Of a stretch of 64,000 nucleotides of DNA, positions 35,395 to 47,718 are shown one piece after another. The stretch covers positions 62,001 to 126,000 of the forward strand of contig NC_057320.1 of NCBI RefSeq assembly GCF_000687475.1. Reading direction: 5' to 3'. The notes beneath the pieces are model-generated. The model ran no database searches and had not been told where the DNA came from. It worked only from the letters and a program-made list of their open reading frames with translations. The first letter of the stretch is position 1, and every line of letters begins with the position of its first letter. This DNA comes from Ustilaginoidea virens (lineage: Eukaryota; Ascomycota; Sordariomycetes; Hypocreales; Clavicipitaceae). A program made the translations under genes and the position numbers.

Positions 35395-36508
35395 CTACTA
35401 ATAGTACCAGCACACTAAATGTATAGGCTATCGGGATATCGATACGCAATAGCACGAGCAATTCTATATGCACTATAAATAAAGAAACCAATATTATTAT
35501 TATTACTATTACTATCTCGAGATAGAGGCTAAGATAGAGGCTAAAGTAGAGGCTGATTATATTGACTTAATTGCAGAAAGGCTGATAATAGAGGAGTAGC
35601 TAAAGGCTGCTCGCCGGCTCGGCATCAAACCCGATATTTACACTAAATAATATCCTATATATATATATATATTAGAGTTTATATAATATATCTACTAATA
35701 GTAAGAGTAAATACCTGCTGCCGATATACCCATACCTAAGTAAGAGTATCATTAAGGCGAATGCCTTTGCGGAAGAACTATAATATTAATCGTCTAGCCC
35801 TATTAACGAATTAACCGATGCATATAAAGGATATACCTAAAGCTTATAATAGAAGAATTAGTCGAAATAGCAATATAGGATCTTATGGCATATCTAGTCG
35901 AAGCATAATAGGAACACCGCATATGACTTCTTAACGCTCTAGAGATGCTAGCTCAGTAATATCACGCTTCTGCCTATATAATATACTCCTAATTCGCTCT
36001 ATAATATTCGACAACCGGCTTATCTATAAAAAGAAGAGAAGTATTAGAATCGTTCTCTAAAAAGTAGCAAAAAAAATATACTAAAGAGATTCGCTACTAA
36101 TAGTCCAGACAATTCTAAATAAGCTTATTTGGATTTCTCGCCCCTTTAAACTCAGATAAAGGCTTATCTCTCTTATAACGGCCACATTACTTATGAGGCT
36201 TAGAAAGATCAGGATCATCAGGCTGTGCTAATAGTAGTAAGGGGGGGGGTGGAGGCAGTTCTAGATTTGCTACTAATGCAGCCATTATACGACGATAATA
36301 CTAATAATTACTTAATGATAAGGCTGTTTGTATTGATAAGGCTGCTTATATTAACGAGGCTGCTTATATTAACGAGGCTGCTTATATTGATAAGGCTTAT
36401 GTTAACGAGGCTGCTTATATTGACGAGGCTTATATTAATAAGGTTATAGCGATAGCTAGGCTAGGATCACACATAAGGGAATTAGAGGCGGGTGTTATTG
36501 CGCTATGA
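35395..36508 (+). pseudogene. Fossil ORF head-to-head with the Helitron replicase (unknown protein)
   Basis: A plus-strand frame can be followed from the element E junction to TGA 36506-36508. Sequence at both ends keeps the same phase (checked at 35552 and 36506) and most stops are TAG/TAA. It includes a Tyr run, a YIDLIAERLIIEEQLKAARR segment with helical character, a Gly/Ser-rich stretch (about 36.24 kb) and a short-repeat C-terminus of Ala-Ala-Tyr-Ile-Asn/Asp-Glu/Lys units (36340-36440). The same phase can be extended left across element E into about 31.79 kb. It therefore diverges from the Helitron replicase start. No family recognised; it could be a companion Helitron gene or another element. 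Confidence 0.5.
36340..36440 (+). repeat. 18-bp tandem repeat GCTGCTTATATTAACGAG
   Basis: About five degenerate copies of an 18-base (or 15-base) unit encode Ala-Ala-Tyr-Ile-Asn-Glu in the fossil ORF. On the reverse strand they create only a shadow frame. Confidence 0.8.
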
Positions 36509-37417
36509 ATTAGAGTAATTCCTTATTATTTTACACTAATAGGATAAGATAGGCTCTATAAGGATTCGTCTATACATCTTTCTATTAGACCTAGCTTTCT
36601 ACGCCTCTTTTCCGCCACTTCGTCATAATCAAGAACAAACCCGACCTCTTGCAATACTAAATACTATAGCAACAGCCTCATTTACGCCTCTTTAGAGTAC
36701 GTACCGGATCTACAAAGATACATACCGGCTCTATTTTTTCAGCCAATAAGGGCGTTTTAGTGCCCTCTAGACCAATCAGATGGCTTGCTTGAATGACATG
36801 TGGCTAGTGATTATAGTGGCTTAGCACCCCTGGCCTCTCATTAAAGAAGCAAAGCTGGAAGGCACGCTTTACGCACTTACGTAGCACACGCTGCACCTTC
36901 GGCACAGCTTTGCTTAACAAGGTTTGCCGGTTTGAGACGCTGTGCGGATTACTGAGTACTTGTGGTTGTCGAGGTGATCGAGTGATAAGACGGCGTCGGG
37001 TGCCTCGGCGAGAATTGGCATCTTTGAGTCGAACTTTCAGATGATGGCGCCTGGGGGTAATGTTCTCAAGGTCTGATGGTTGTAGGGTTGTGATGGTGAG
37101 AGGTTCAATCTTTCTGGTGTCTTCCATGTCTACCTAAGGTATGTGGCAGCGCTTGTCTGGTTGGCCCAGCCCAGCCTGGAGCCGCCCAAAGACCCCCCCA
37201 AGTTACAGTGGGTAGCCTCACCCAGCTTACCTAAACCCTGGTTGTTGTAACGGACAAGCCGGTACTTACCTCCCAGCCACCCCAGGGCAATAAGTTTGCA
37301 TGTGGTCGACTTGCCCAGCCAATTTCCTGCCACCACTTGCTCCTCTTCCCTCTCCGACAAGAGATGGCAGAACCGTGATACAAGGCAATCCTTCCACATT
37401 TTCTGTATGCGCCATCC
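36509..37417. other. Boundary between the transposon block and the gene-bearing block; weak 107-codon ORF
   Basis: Base composition changes at about 36.7-36.8 kb from AT-rich to balanced. A minus-strand frame (37127-36804, 107 codons, Arg/Pro-rich with no recognised domain) might be a real small protein or a transposon remnant. I give it about 0.25. The rest is the promoter side of the next gene. Confidence 0.4.
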
Positions 37418-38388
37418 TTGAAAATGACGATTGGGGAAAACGACAATGCTAAAGGCCCCGAACCCGGCCAGAAAACCGCCTTGGTCACGGGTGCTGGCAT
37501 CGGTGGCATCGGCGGCTCTCTTGCTACAGAACTTCACTCTGCCGGCTTCTTCGTCATTTGCGCCGTGCGCCGTCCCTCGACCGCCACCGACCTCCTCCTA
37601 CCGGGTATGGTTGCCGTCGAGCTGGACGTGACCTCGAGCGACTCCGTCACCGCAGCCGTCAAGCGAGTCTCGTCTATAACAAACGACCGACTCGACGTCC
37701 TCGTCAACAACGCCGGCTCGGCAACACATCGCCCAGCATTGGACCTCGATGTCGACGGCGTCGTGGCCGCCATGTTCGACGTCAATGTCCTAGGGGCCAT
37801 GAGAACGGTCAAAGCTTGCGCAGACCTGCTCATCAACGCCAAGGGGTGCGTCGTCAACATTGGCAGCATTGCGCCGATTATGCCTCTGGGGTACTCGTCT
37901 GCGTATAATGCCAGCAAGGCTGCGCTGCACGCATATGGGGATTCTCTTCGCATGGAACTGAAGCCCCTGGGGTAGGTCGATTGTACCTATGCAGGCGGGC
38001 ATCGCCGCTAATGGAATCCAGTGTCGATGTCCTCACCGTCATAACCGGTGGCGTGAAGAGCAACATTGGTGAGAAAACAGCATCCCATTGCCTATCGCAC
38101 GTGAGCTAACACTGCTCAGTCCGCGAAGAAAGTCCCTCTCTGCCCGAAAACTCGCGATACAAACCCGTGGAACAGTTCTGGCGTAAACGAGTTACCCAGT
38201 CTCAGGAAGGGGCTATGGACACGGACAAGTATGCGCGCGCAGTTGTCAGCATGATACAGAAAAAGAACAAGCCTATTTGGTTTTGGCAGGGCGGCTTCTC
38301 TTCTCTGGCGTGGTTCCTACACTATTTCATTCCGAGGAGCATGAGATTGTACATTATGGCGAGAAACTTTGGCATGCATCTATTATAA
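37418..38388 (+). CDS. Short-chain dehydrogenase, 1-acyl-dihydroxyacetone phosphate reductase (Ayr1)-like
   Basis: Three exons, 37418-37971, 38022-38068 and 38120-38388, give 289 residues. Introns are 50 and 51 bp with GTAGGT and GTGAGA donors; the second has CTAAC. The Rossmann motif is TGAGIGGIG (residues 24-32), followed by NNAG (about 101) and the catalytic pair Tyr163-x3-Lys167 (YNASK). The C-terminal third (Trp-rich, WFWQGG, hydrophobic WFLHYFIP) is typical of the Ayr1-like group, which reduces acyl-DHAP with NADPH on lipid droplets or ER membranes. Such proteins are also often recruited to secondary metabolism, so the substrate is uncertain. The first Met is used because it lies just before the Rossmann fold; Met3 would be equally good. 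Confidence 0.85.
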
Positions 38389-40135
38389 AGGTGTGGCAAA
38401 TATCCTGGGGTGTCGGGGGGGAGGGGGGGTTGACAGGTTTGTACAGTTGAGAATGGACGGCGGTCTTTCCGTAGGGCCTCGATGAGGAAGACGAATCGCC
38501 TATGACACGTGATTTGGAGATTTGCTGACTTATTACAATGCATAGATAAAAAACCACGATACTATGAAAATAACGAAGTTTGTAAAAGGTAAAAGACTGA
38601 GCAGCGCGGGAAGTAACAACCAGACACCACCTACCAGGGACCTTATTCTAGTGGGAATAGGGGTACATGGCCTTAAAGGGGACTGGGCTGCTGGAACTGT
38701 TGCCGGGGATATCGGTGGATCCGTGTAATTGTCGGGAATGTTCGGCTAGGATGAGGCACATGTAACCGAGGGAACGGTAGCCCCTTAGGGCTACCCCCGT
38801 GCCCACTATAAATAGCTGGTGCAGCAAGTACCGATCAGTTAGTGCTTGTTAACCTTTAGACAACTGAGCGCGATGACGAGGACTACGAGGAGGGCTTTAA
38901 AGGGCGGTTGACTAAGCGAATGGGACGAAGGCGCCCATATCTCTGAACTGGGGGGACGAACCCGGGGCTACTCCGGGTAGAGTTTATGCGGCGTCACGGG
39001 CTATTAGAACCGGGGGGCTTGGGGGAAAAGCTCCACATGCGCCTGCCAAACGACGATTTGTTGCGACCGGAAAAATCAATCGACCAACACAACAGAACGA
39101 AACGTCGATTGCACTCCCCGCAAGAGCAGCGCGTTTTCTTTTGGGGTGTGGCCGAGCGATACGGACGCGCGCACCGGCTTGGCGAGATACCGATCCGTCG
39201 AAATGCAGAACCAAGACAATGATCCGATGCGACAATGTCGGTGCATGAAAGTCTGTAAATATACTCTTGCCACTTGTTTTTGTAGACTCAGCTCCGTTCT
39301 GCAAGACGTGTTGATAGTTTTCAGGCTCACTCTCATTCATCTGCATTTGAACCAACATGCTTTCCTGAAGCCCGTTGGCAACTTGTCGATAGAGGAACTG
39401 GCCTAGTCTTTTTAGCCTAGTCTCTCGTGCTGAATGTGTCTGGTTTTCTTCTTCTCAAAGCGCAGTATTCTTACAACTCGACAGCCATCCGCCAGATACT
39501 AAACTACCATTACTATACGAATAGGAAGGAATCGCACCACGATAAACTCATGATTTGTTGTTCGTTTCGCCTTGTGGTACGTATATTTTACACCACAGAC
39601 CCCGTTCTGTATTAGAATGCGCCAACCTTGGACGGGCTGTTCTCGCATTCAGTGATTTGAGCTTGGCCCCAGCTCCCAAGTCCCGCCCATAGTAGCCGTG
39701 GTCCTGAAAATAGCAGTGTGTTGTTTTGGCAAATGCCAAGTACAAGAGTCCCAGGCACCGGTGAGCGGTGGTTGTATATAGTAGATTCCACATCCCAGCT
39801 GGTAATGGCACGTATTGCGAGGCATCAACAGACAGATCATTCTTTGATGAACACGGACTGGTTCTTCCTGTGAAGCTGCCTTGGAAGGACCAGAGGCAAT
39901 TAAGCGTGAATGGAGACCCATCAAGCATCATGTTCAAGAGCTCATGTCAGCCTAAATGGGAGACCCTTTGCACAAGGAGTCTGTAAGTCAAAAGCAATTG
40001 CAAGGTAGCTTTTCAAAGGGCAGAACTATCGTGTGATGTTGTTTCCAACAGACTTGACCTCAAGGACAGTCCCGAAAAAGATCGTCTTGTGTCCATCATG
40101 CACTTCCATTCCCTGTTCATGGCACAGTAGCATCA
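38389..40135. other. No supported gene; possible LTR-like remnant at 38727-38851
   Basis: Open frames here overlap on both strands and lack motifs. A segment beginning TGTCGGGAATGTTCGG, with GGGTAGC-type inverted repeats and CTATAAATAG, then GTTAACC, looks like a solo LTR or promoter fragment. Its ends cannot be fixed. Confidence 0.4.
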
Positions 40136-42099
40136 TCAATCCTCCTCATACGCGTATACCTCCTCCTCCAGTCCCTTTATCTGCAAAGCTAGCAATTGGG
40201 AATAATACCGACACAGCGCAAGATTCCCCCCGTGATACCAAAACCCCGGGTGCCCCGTCCTCTGCCAAATGGTCCGCATCTCGCCCTCTTCATTCCACCC
40301 CCACACATCGCCCACTCTGTCTGCAACCAAATCCCCAAAGATATGACGTGTTTGACTCCTCATGCTTTGATAGCCAGTAGCAAAGATGATTTCATCAGCT
40401 TCCAGCTCTGAGCCATCCGAAAATCGGATACCGTGAGGAAGAATTTCGGTGATTTCTTGGCCATGCTTCACCTTGATCTTTCCCTCAGCAATAAGCCTCG
40501 AAGCCCCCACGTCAATGTAGTAGCCTCCACCGCGTTGGAAATATTTAAAGAACAGACCAGAGTCGTCCGGTCCATGGTCAACTTTGAAACCAGCCTTTTC
40601 CAGGCCTTGTAGCAGGTCTCTGTCGTTGTCGCGCTGAATCTTGGCGACCACGACTTGGATGGCTTTAAGCATGCTGCTGGACATGCTCTGCACAATCATG
40701 TCCGCGTCTTCGACAGGCGGTCCATCCTCCGAGTAGATGCCCTTGAGGGCGATTTCGGTAACGGCCTGCGACGAAACGACGTGGGTGCTGGAACGTTGCA
40801 CCATGGTGACGTGGTAGCCGTTTTCGACGAAATCCTGAGCAATGTCGTGTCCGGAATTGCAGGAACCCACGACCACGGCTTTCAACCCGTCTCCCCCTTG
40901 TCTGGCACCAGTAAATTCGGAAGAATGGCAAATGCGGCGACCAGCAAATTCATTCAACCCCTTTATGTCTGGCTGATTTTTTTCGCCCGAGTGCCCCGTG
41001 GCTTGGATAATGTGATGCGGGTGGAAGGTTTTCAACTCGGAGGTTCCGTCGGCCAGTTTTCGCACAACGTCTACCGACCAAAGGCGTGTTTCGTCGTCCC
41101 AAGATGAGCTGACCAGCTCCGTCTTCAACCAAACATTCAACTCCATGATGTTGGCGTACGCCTCAAACCAGTCGGCCAGCTTGTCCTTGGGGCTGAAGAC
41201 TGGCCACTGAGGAGGAAAGTTCAGAAACGGCAGGTGATCGTACCAGACGGGATCATGCAGTACCAGTTGATGGTAGCGGCGGCGCCAGCTATCGCCAACA
41301 CGCTCATTCTTTTCGATGACAAGAGCATTGACTCCCAAGGCCTTCAACCTGACTGCTGCTGTCAAGCCAGCCTGTCCGGCGCCTGTTGCCACCACGTTAG
41401 CATCGCCCGGTAAACACGGCCCTCCCACCAGCAGAACTTACCAACGATGAGCACCTCAGGCTCGGAGCCATCCCTATAGTCCCGAGCCAGTGCTCTCCTA
41501 TCAGCCCAGTTCTTTCTGCCCGGCTGGCCGCCGTGACTAACACCCTGTGGTCGGTTTGAAAAGATGGCCTCATTGTAACCTTTCAATGCGCGCAAGCTTG
41601 TATATATGGCGTATATTTTCCATTTTCCGCCTTCACGGGCCAGACGGACAAATCCCTCTCCCGAGCCGAGCACACTTTCCACTGACAAAAATGCCTGAAT
41701 GCTCGGCACGCTGGCTTCCCCATCCAGGTATCCCATACTGGGTTGGCGACTAGGGGTACTCTTGTCAATGGCAACTTTTTTGAGCCGAAACCCATCCTTT
41801 GATTTGGCACCTATCTGAAGAAAATCTGCAATTTGAGCGGGACCCTTGACGGTTCTAAAGTTCCACGATATCATCAAGTGATCCCGCCAATATCCATGCG
41901 TGCAGAACAGATCCGCCGTCTCGTTGAAAGTAGCATCTTGGAAAGACTCATTCAGATGGTTGATTATCCTGTCGGCTTCCTCGGCGGGCTCAACGGTATC
42001 CGCTGCTTCAGGAGAAGGAAAGTCTGCAAGCGGAATGTTCGACGACCCTGGTAAGGTGTGTATAGTCGGCGCGGCCTTGGCTGCTACCTCGCTTTCCAT
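40136..42099 (-). CDS. Flavin-containing monooxygenase (YUCCA/FMO-like) with N-terminal NTF2-like region
   Basis: Exons 42099-41442 and 41382-40136 give 634 residues; the 59-bp intron has GTAAGT and TGCTAAC and splits the FAD motif. An upstream in-frame Met at 42180 would add 27 residues. Residues about 40-190 resemble an NTF2/SnoaL-like domain. The FAD-binding GAGQAG is at 220-225, the FMO signature FAGRRICHSS at about 365-374, the NADPH-binding VVVGSCNSG at about 390, and the FATGY motif at about 553. The enzyme should use NADPH and O2 to oxygenate a soft nucleophile or carbonyl (N-, S- or Baeyer-Villiger oxidation). This two-part architecture is common in fungal FMOs. It is divergent to nothing nearby; no transmembrane helix is seen. 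Intact. Confidence 0.9.
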
Positions 42100-42180
42100 C
42101 GTAATAAGGAGAGTTTCTTTCCGCTTTGGCGAGTTTGGTAGTGTTTTGCGGTTTCTTTGTTGATTTCCGTCGAGTGCCAA

Positions 42181-43327
42181 GTGATGTTTACCAGTCGGGT
42201 CTTGCGAGAAGTCTGCGGGTTAAACAGAAGAAATCAGCAGGTTCGGTAAAACGTCGTGTTTCACAGGCGCGGGGGTTCAGGTCGTAGGTCCGGCTAGTGA
42301 AGGGCAAAGGGGAAAGCTAAGGAGCAATTGGCCCGCGTAGAATTGCCTCCTTACCCCCGGTATAACCTTGTATTCCGACAGCGGAGCTCTGCATATACCA
42401 TTTCTACCACGTGCATCCCCACGCCCTATTCTCAGACGGCCGCGGCTATGTAAAAAGGGTTTATGAACAAGATTCCAGAAGCTGTGCCTTAGAGCCACCC
42501 AGAACAACAAACACCCTTTGCGGGGGAAAGAAAGCAGCAGTGAATCACGCCGGTCCGGTAAGTCACCAGCACGGAGATGAATATGGCATCCCGAGACGAA
42601 TGACGTGCAAACGGTCTGTTTTGTGCCTAGGCCAAAGCTGGAAGGTGAAATCAAGTGGGCCGGTTCCCGGTTTGTTTAATATATAACACGATGCAGAAAC
42701 AGGTCCGCTTCTCGGAGCAAAAAAACGTCTCCGACGGGAAGTGTCAGAGCGCTTCAACGCAGTGGTTAATTTCTTGATGTGGCACAAAGGGGCCACAAAG
42801 AGCAAGCACTTGTAGGAAATTGCATGGCACAACGCGCCCTATGATACGCACAACTTCAAGACAAATCTACATACTGACACGCGGGGAAGCCGCCCCAACC
42901 GGGTAAACCCTATATATAAGTGGGTCATAGGCTAGCGTTGGAATCGGGAAGCGCCGTTGGGTTCGGGAATGGGCATAGTGTAGCCTTTTAGTAGGCATTC
43001 ATAATACTCCGTAGAGCATCGGCTGCGCTGCTGCAGCATAGGGGGAAGGCTCTTTATCATCGTTGCATTTCATTTCTCCCCCTGACAAGACACCTATATA
43101 CTCAGATCGAGCCTCCTAATAACAAGTCATGTCTTATCATCGATCGCGTCGCAATCTTCACCTCTGAGGCGAAACCAGGTTGAGGCATTAAATTTGCTGG
43201 AAACTTTTCGACACCCCGCTCGACCGCTCGCTCCACAAAAAAAAGTCCCTGACCCTCTAGCTGTCGGACTAGTTAAATAGTCCAATTCTTCAACTAAAAA
43301 CACCAACGCCACCGATATCCGTAAATT
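42181..43327. other. No supported gene; promoter side of the FMO gene
   Basis: No frame with motifs. A TATATATAA element is at about 42910. The region lies between the FMO start and the stop of the next minus-strand gene, so it holds the FMO promoter and a 3' flank. Confidence 0.5.
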
Positions 43328-44178
43328 TCATCCCCTTAGCTCATGGGCGGACCGCAAAGCCGGCAATTCCTGCGGAACATTGCTATACTCATTGAAATGG
43401 TAGTCGGGAGAGCAGTTCTTTGATGTGTTAGTCCCATTCGGACCTCTTTCGCCATTCCTTGACCTTTGCCTGTGCATTACTGCGATTGCCCCTAGGGCGG
43501 CCAGGAGTGCACCTCCCAAGACTCCCCCGACTGCTCCGCCAACAACAGCCGCTTTATCCGTAGGACAGGAAGCGTTTCCCGTCAGATTGTTATTCAAGGT
43601 TACGTTCGATTCACAGGCTGCCGCTGTGGGTGTGGTTGCGGCCGTTCCGGAAGGTGCAGTTGTGACCGTCTTTGGCTCTGGAATGAAGAGACCTCCTAGA
43701 TCAACTTCTACCTGGGCCAAGGCATTGTCGCAGCAATTCTTGTGGTCGTTTGCGTCTCGGCAACAGTAATGGCCACCGCTGTTGCATGCTAAAACATTGA
43801 TAGAGAAAATCGATGAATCCAGCTTGCCTGACTTGGACTTAAATTGGCCACTCGAGAACTGGACACAAGTCCCGGGGAATAACTAAACAACATACCAACG
43901 CAGATCTGTGGACAGTTTCTGTCTTTTCCAGTTGGATCAGTGCAACCATTGGCAAACGCCAAGCCCGTATACCCTTCATCCTGAGAAATACAAATGCCAC
44001 GCGTCGTGCAGATATCTGGTCGAGCCTTGTTGGATGCGCAGCATGCGCTGACGGCTTGGTTGGGATTGCACGGTTGCATGTCTTTTGTTGCCTCTGTGCC
44101 ATTCATCCAGTAGCACTGTGCTGTGCTTTGAGCCGAGTGTGCCAGCGCAATGGCCGCGAAGATGAAGCTTATTGCCAT
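43328..44178 (-). CDS. Secreted Cys-rich, single-pass membrane protein (hypothetical cell-surface protein)
   Basis: Exons 44178-43896 and 43788-43328 give 247 residues; the 107-bp intron has a GTATGT donor and a TTTTAG acceptor. There is an N-terminal signal peptide (hydrophobic to about Ala17), then a Cys-rich ectodomain with CC pairs (SACCAS, YCCRD, NCCDN) up to about residue 115. A Thr/Ala-rich linker with N-glycosylation sites (NVT, NLT) precedes one membrane helix (about 174-199) of the Gly-Ala-Val-Gly-Gly type, then a basic MHRQRSR and a short cytosolic tail. This layout is frequent among Pezizomycotina surface or sensor-like proteins. No enzyme motif is present and the specific role is unknown. 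Confidence 0.8.
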
Positions 44179-45278
44179 TTCCTTGGTGACATATGGTGAG
44201 CCTGGGATGGTGTTTTGTGGTGGTGCAGACAGGAGACACCCGGGTTCTCTGCCTAAATGCTTAGAGCTTGCCGCCTCAATTTTTAAACATGCATTACTAG
44301 ATTCGGGTGGTAAGATGTATAGTCAGTCAAAAGGGGCTAAGCGCTTACATGGCGGAATATAGACCATTTTCGTCCGAGGCTTAGTTTATCCAGGCGCCAA
44401 TAGATAGATAGGTAAGGACAGGGGCTAAGCGCTTACGTAGCAGACTATCGACTATTTTTATCTTAGGCCCAGTTCACGGGGGGCCAAAAAACGGACGAGG
44501 CCGGGGGCTTAAACAAGGAAAGTGCATGTATGTAGTATTGCCTCCTCGATTCCACCAATATCTTTCAGAGGATGCAGTATTTTGCGACCCTGACGGCCTC
44601 TCGGCCTCTCGGGCTGTGCCTGCAGGTACGTACTACACCATATGCTGCGCACAGGAAATCCCAACATTAAATAACAATTACCCAATGTTCCAGAACGGCC
44701 AGCAACTCTTGGGAATTCCGTGACAGCTCGCTTATTTTTGCTCCTATATATCGATCCGTCCTGTTTTGTGACGACGACCTTGGAGCGGCGGACGTCCCAG
44801 AAGAGATGCCAATCTAGACTAGGTATCTCGAGGCTTATAAGAGCGCTGTTGATGCTATTCTGGTCGAATATGTCGCCGCAGCTGCCAGCAATAATAAGAG
44901 GAATCTGTTAGGCCAAGATAGCAGTCGCGCGGCTTGCTCACGGGAGCTGCTTCAGCCAAAGTCAAAGCCTTTCGTCGTAATTTCGCCCTTCCTGGCGGTT
45001 GTTTGAGGCTCTTACTCATAATTCTTCAAATATAATTCGGCATCTTCTCCAGATTGGTTTCCTAGTAGGCGTTGTTGCCTTGCCTTATTAAAGTAAATGT
45101 ACGAACGCGGAATGGAGAATACTCAACAAGATGGATACAACCAAGATGTTATTTTTCGTCGCAGAAGATAATCTCCCTTTCAACCCTCAAAGCCGGCCAG
45201 CATCTCGGTCAAGGTTCCTCGTTAGAAGCAGTGGGTCGAGACTGCTGCTCAGTGACGTCTTTAGCGCCCTCGCCGCAT

Positions 45279-45527
45279 TCAGCAATTGCGATCATCATGC
45301 CCCTCTGCATCATCGAGAAGCTTATCAAAAGCATCCTCAAAAGAGCGAGCAACGATGGGTTTGCCGCTCCCTTCGCCAATAATAACGTTTTCTACTCCTT
45401 CAGGCTTCTGCCACCAGCCCGGACCCGAAATTTCCCCGTTGATAGCGCTGGCAGCAACAACTTCAGGGCTTGGTGTAATAATCGTAACTGAATCAGGGCC
45501 AGCAACCAGGGGTGACAACCTAGACAA
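45279..45527 (-). pseudogene. Possible coding fragment of unknown family
   Basis: 82 codons with balanced amino acid use (VAGPDSVTIITPSPEVV near the start, PGWWQKPEGVENVIIGEGSG in the middle, a Glu/Asp-rich end). Flanking sequence in the same frame is closed on the 3' side at once and no splice site gives a clear continuation. It may be the remains of a gene. Low confidence. Confidence 0.25.
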
Positions 45528-47694
45528 GTTTAGATAAAGTTCTTTGGTACCAAAAGGGCACTTGTTGTTCCAGACCCTACAAGTGAACCCATGCGGTCAT
45601 GTAGGATTCGTCGGTACTAGCACCGACCTTAGTATCGATAGAACCAAGGACATCTTATTGGCTACTCACATATATGGCCATACCTTCTTGATGACCCCGA
45701 TCATGACTATCTATGCCTGTCCTTGACTAGGTTCATCCTCTGTTAGGTTCTGCGGATCGCCGTTTCCGCACCATCCAACTGCCCATAGTAAAGAGACCGC
45801 GCCGTCAAACTTCGCCCGCCGTCGTTTCCTACGGAACCCCCGTGCCGCCATGCCCGACAAACCACGAGGACGAGGACAGCCTGCCGAGCGCCACAACTCT
45901 CAGAAGGTAAGGCGGTAACCCGTCAAGTACGCCGTTTAGAAGAAAAGGCAGAAGTCTGCGCGGCGGGAGGTGCTGGCCCTAGCAGCCCTAAAGAAAATGT
46001 ACCACCAATATCTGCGAAAGCAAGAAGCAAGCAGCCGGTTAATAGGTGCAGACTCGGTAGAATCCGATTTATATTGGTTCCTCTCTTTCAAACTATTAGT
46101 GGAAGAGTCCTATAGACCTGGCTCACTAGCCTTCTATAAATGCCTTAAATCCAATGAACTGTGGCGGATTCACAGGAATTGGGTCCAGTTCTTTGGCGTA
46201 TGTCGCACTGGGGCCGGCAGTAAGCCGATTCTCCAAATATTATGGATTGGCTCGTGGTTGATGCGCTCTTTTGGTGAAACTATCGAGCAAAGCGGCAGTG
46301 GAAATCTCGAAACGATACCGAGAAATAAGCACATTATTGATCACAGGCCATATGAAATGGCGAGGTTTTGAAACCACGTAAATTATAGATCAGTTATTCT
46401 CGGCTTACCACCGAGGGTTCCCCACTGTGGTTCTGTTGCTGGCGGAAAGGCGGTCGCCCACTTGGGAGTATGCGAAAGTCTGTTCGGAGCTAGGCAAACT
46501 CTCTATAGTGGTGAGATAATGAAGAAGCCATAAAGAGCAACTAGTCGCACTCAGTGTGTATACGGTATCCTGAGCGAATCAGATTAAAAAGCCATTCTTT
46601 AGTAGAACACCGATCGGGAGGATACTGATAAGAATCACCTTGATAACAGGCGGGACCTGCCACCACGTCGGGTTAGATGAATGTTAGCACGACTTTCAGC
46701 TGCGTAGAAGCTGTCCGACCTACCCCGTAGCCCAGATAGAGACCGCGTGCGACCTTATAAAGGGAGATGAGGGCATGGAAAAGTATGCACGAGACTTCTT
46801 ACCCGGCTGTATATATTGGAATGACTATCGCTTGCGACAGTGGCAGCTCCCGGACACGTGAATCCCTCTTCGATAATTGGATGACTGATTCCTTGTCCTC
46901 TTAAAGGAGCAGCCATGTTTACGGGCAAATTCTTTTAAACAGAATATAATTCAGTGAGTTTAAAATCGTATACGGTCCTGAGCGTCATGAGCCAGGGTCA
47001 GAGCAACCTGCTGGTTGTCAATCATCTTGGAGGCTCCAATTTCCATATATTTCTTGGCAACCAGGCATTGCCATGTCATGACGGCATAACGGTGAACAAT
47101 CTTCTCAATGATGGATTGAGGGGCCGCTTAAGCCCTCTCTGAGGATAGGAATGCATTTGTATATCCGGGTTTTTTGGGTAGAAAAGTCGGTGTGGGGCGT
47201 TTCCGAGCTGCGAGAGGAAAGCGTCGAGTTGATGTTGTCGCAGGGAGCAGCTGCAGAACCGCCACTGAGCCGAGTGCAGCAAACCACGGTCCGAAGCAGC
47301 AGAACAAGGCATTGCGACCAACGACTCTCCGCTCTAAATGAGGTACAATCCACAGTGCCGCGTTCGTCAGGTGTCTTGAAGCCGGCCGCGGGCTTGGGAA
47401 AAAGCGAATCGCAAGTTTTGAAACATAATGACCAGATTCGGGAAGATAAATAAGGTAGCTAAGCTATACTGCCACACCCCACCGAATTATTCAAGTGGGT
47501 ACTGTGTTGCTCGGGCCGACCATCTACGGTAGTTATTCCGATTTTCAGGTATAGATATGTGGGGTGGGAAAATAATGCACGAAGTCGATTCCTCGTGCAA
47601 CTTGGTAGCTTTGTTTGATGCTCTGTTTGAGCGGCTTTGCTGCCTTCATTGTGCGCCGTTTTGACTAGCAGAGCTGTTTGCCAGTTCTACATCA

Positions 47695-47718
47695 AATATC
47701 AGGCACAAGCCTGATATT
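47695..47718. repeat. Perfect 10-bp inverted repeat (AATATCAGGC-ACAA-GCCTGATATT)
   Basis: A perfect stem of 10 bp with a 4-base loop. There is no T-run directly after it and no gene adjacent to it, so its role is open: transposon end, cruciform or chance. Confidence 0.8.

Noticed and set aside
37130..37537. 135-codon minus-strand frame over the start of the Ayr1-like gene
   Set aside because: It is antisense to the Rossmann-fold exon and lacks motifs, so it is a shadow frame.
39143..39213. tRNA-like GTGGCCGAGCGATACGG with a later TCGAAATGC
   Set aside because: The A-box-like start is tempting, but acceptor and anticodon stems do not pair and the T-arm is not formed.
38984..39358. 124-codon minus-strand frame and its overlapping plus-strand frames
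   Set aside because: Frames on both strands overlap fully, show no motif and no consistent codon bias.
45072..45491. 139-codon plus-strand frame
   Set aside because: It overlaps the better minus-strand fragment 45279-45527 and has no motif or good start context.
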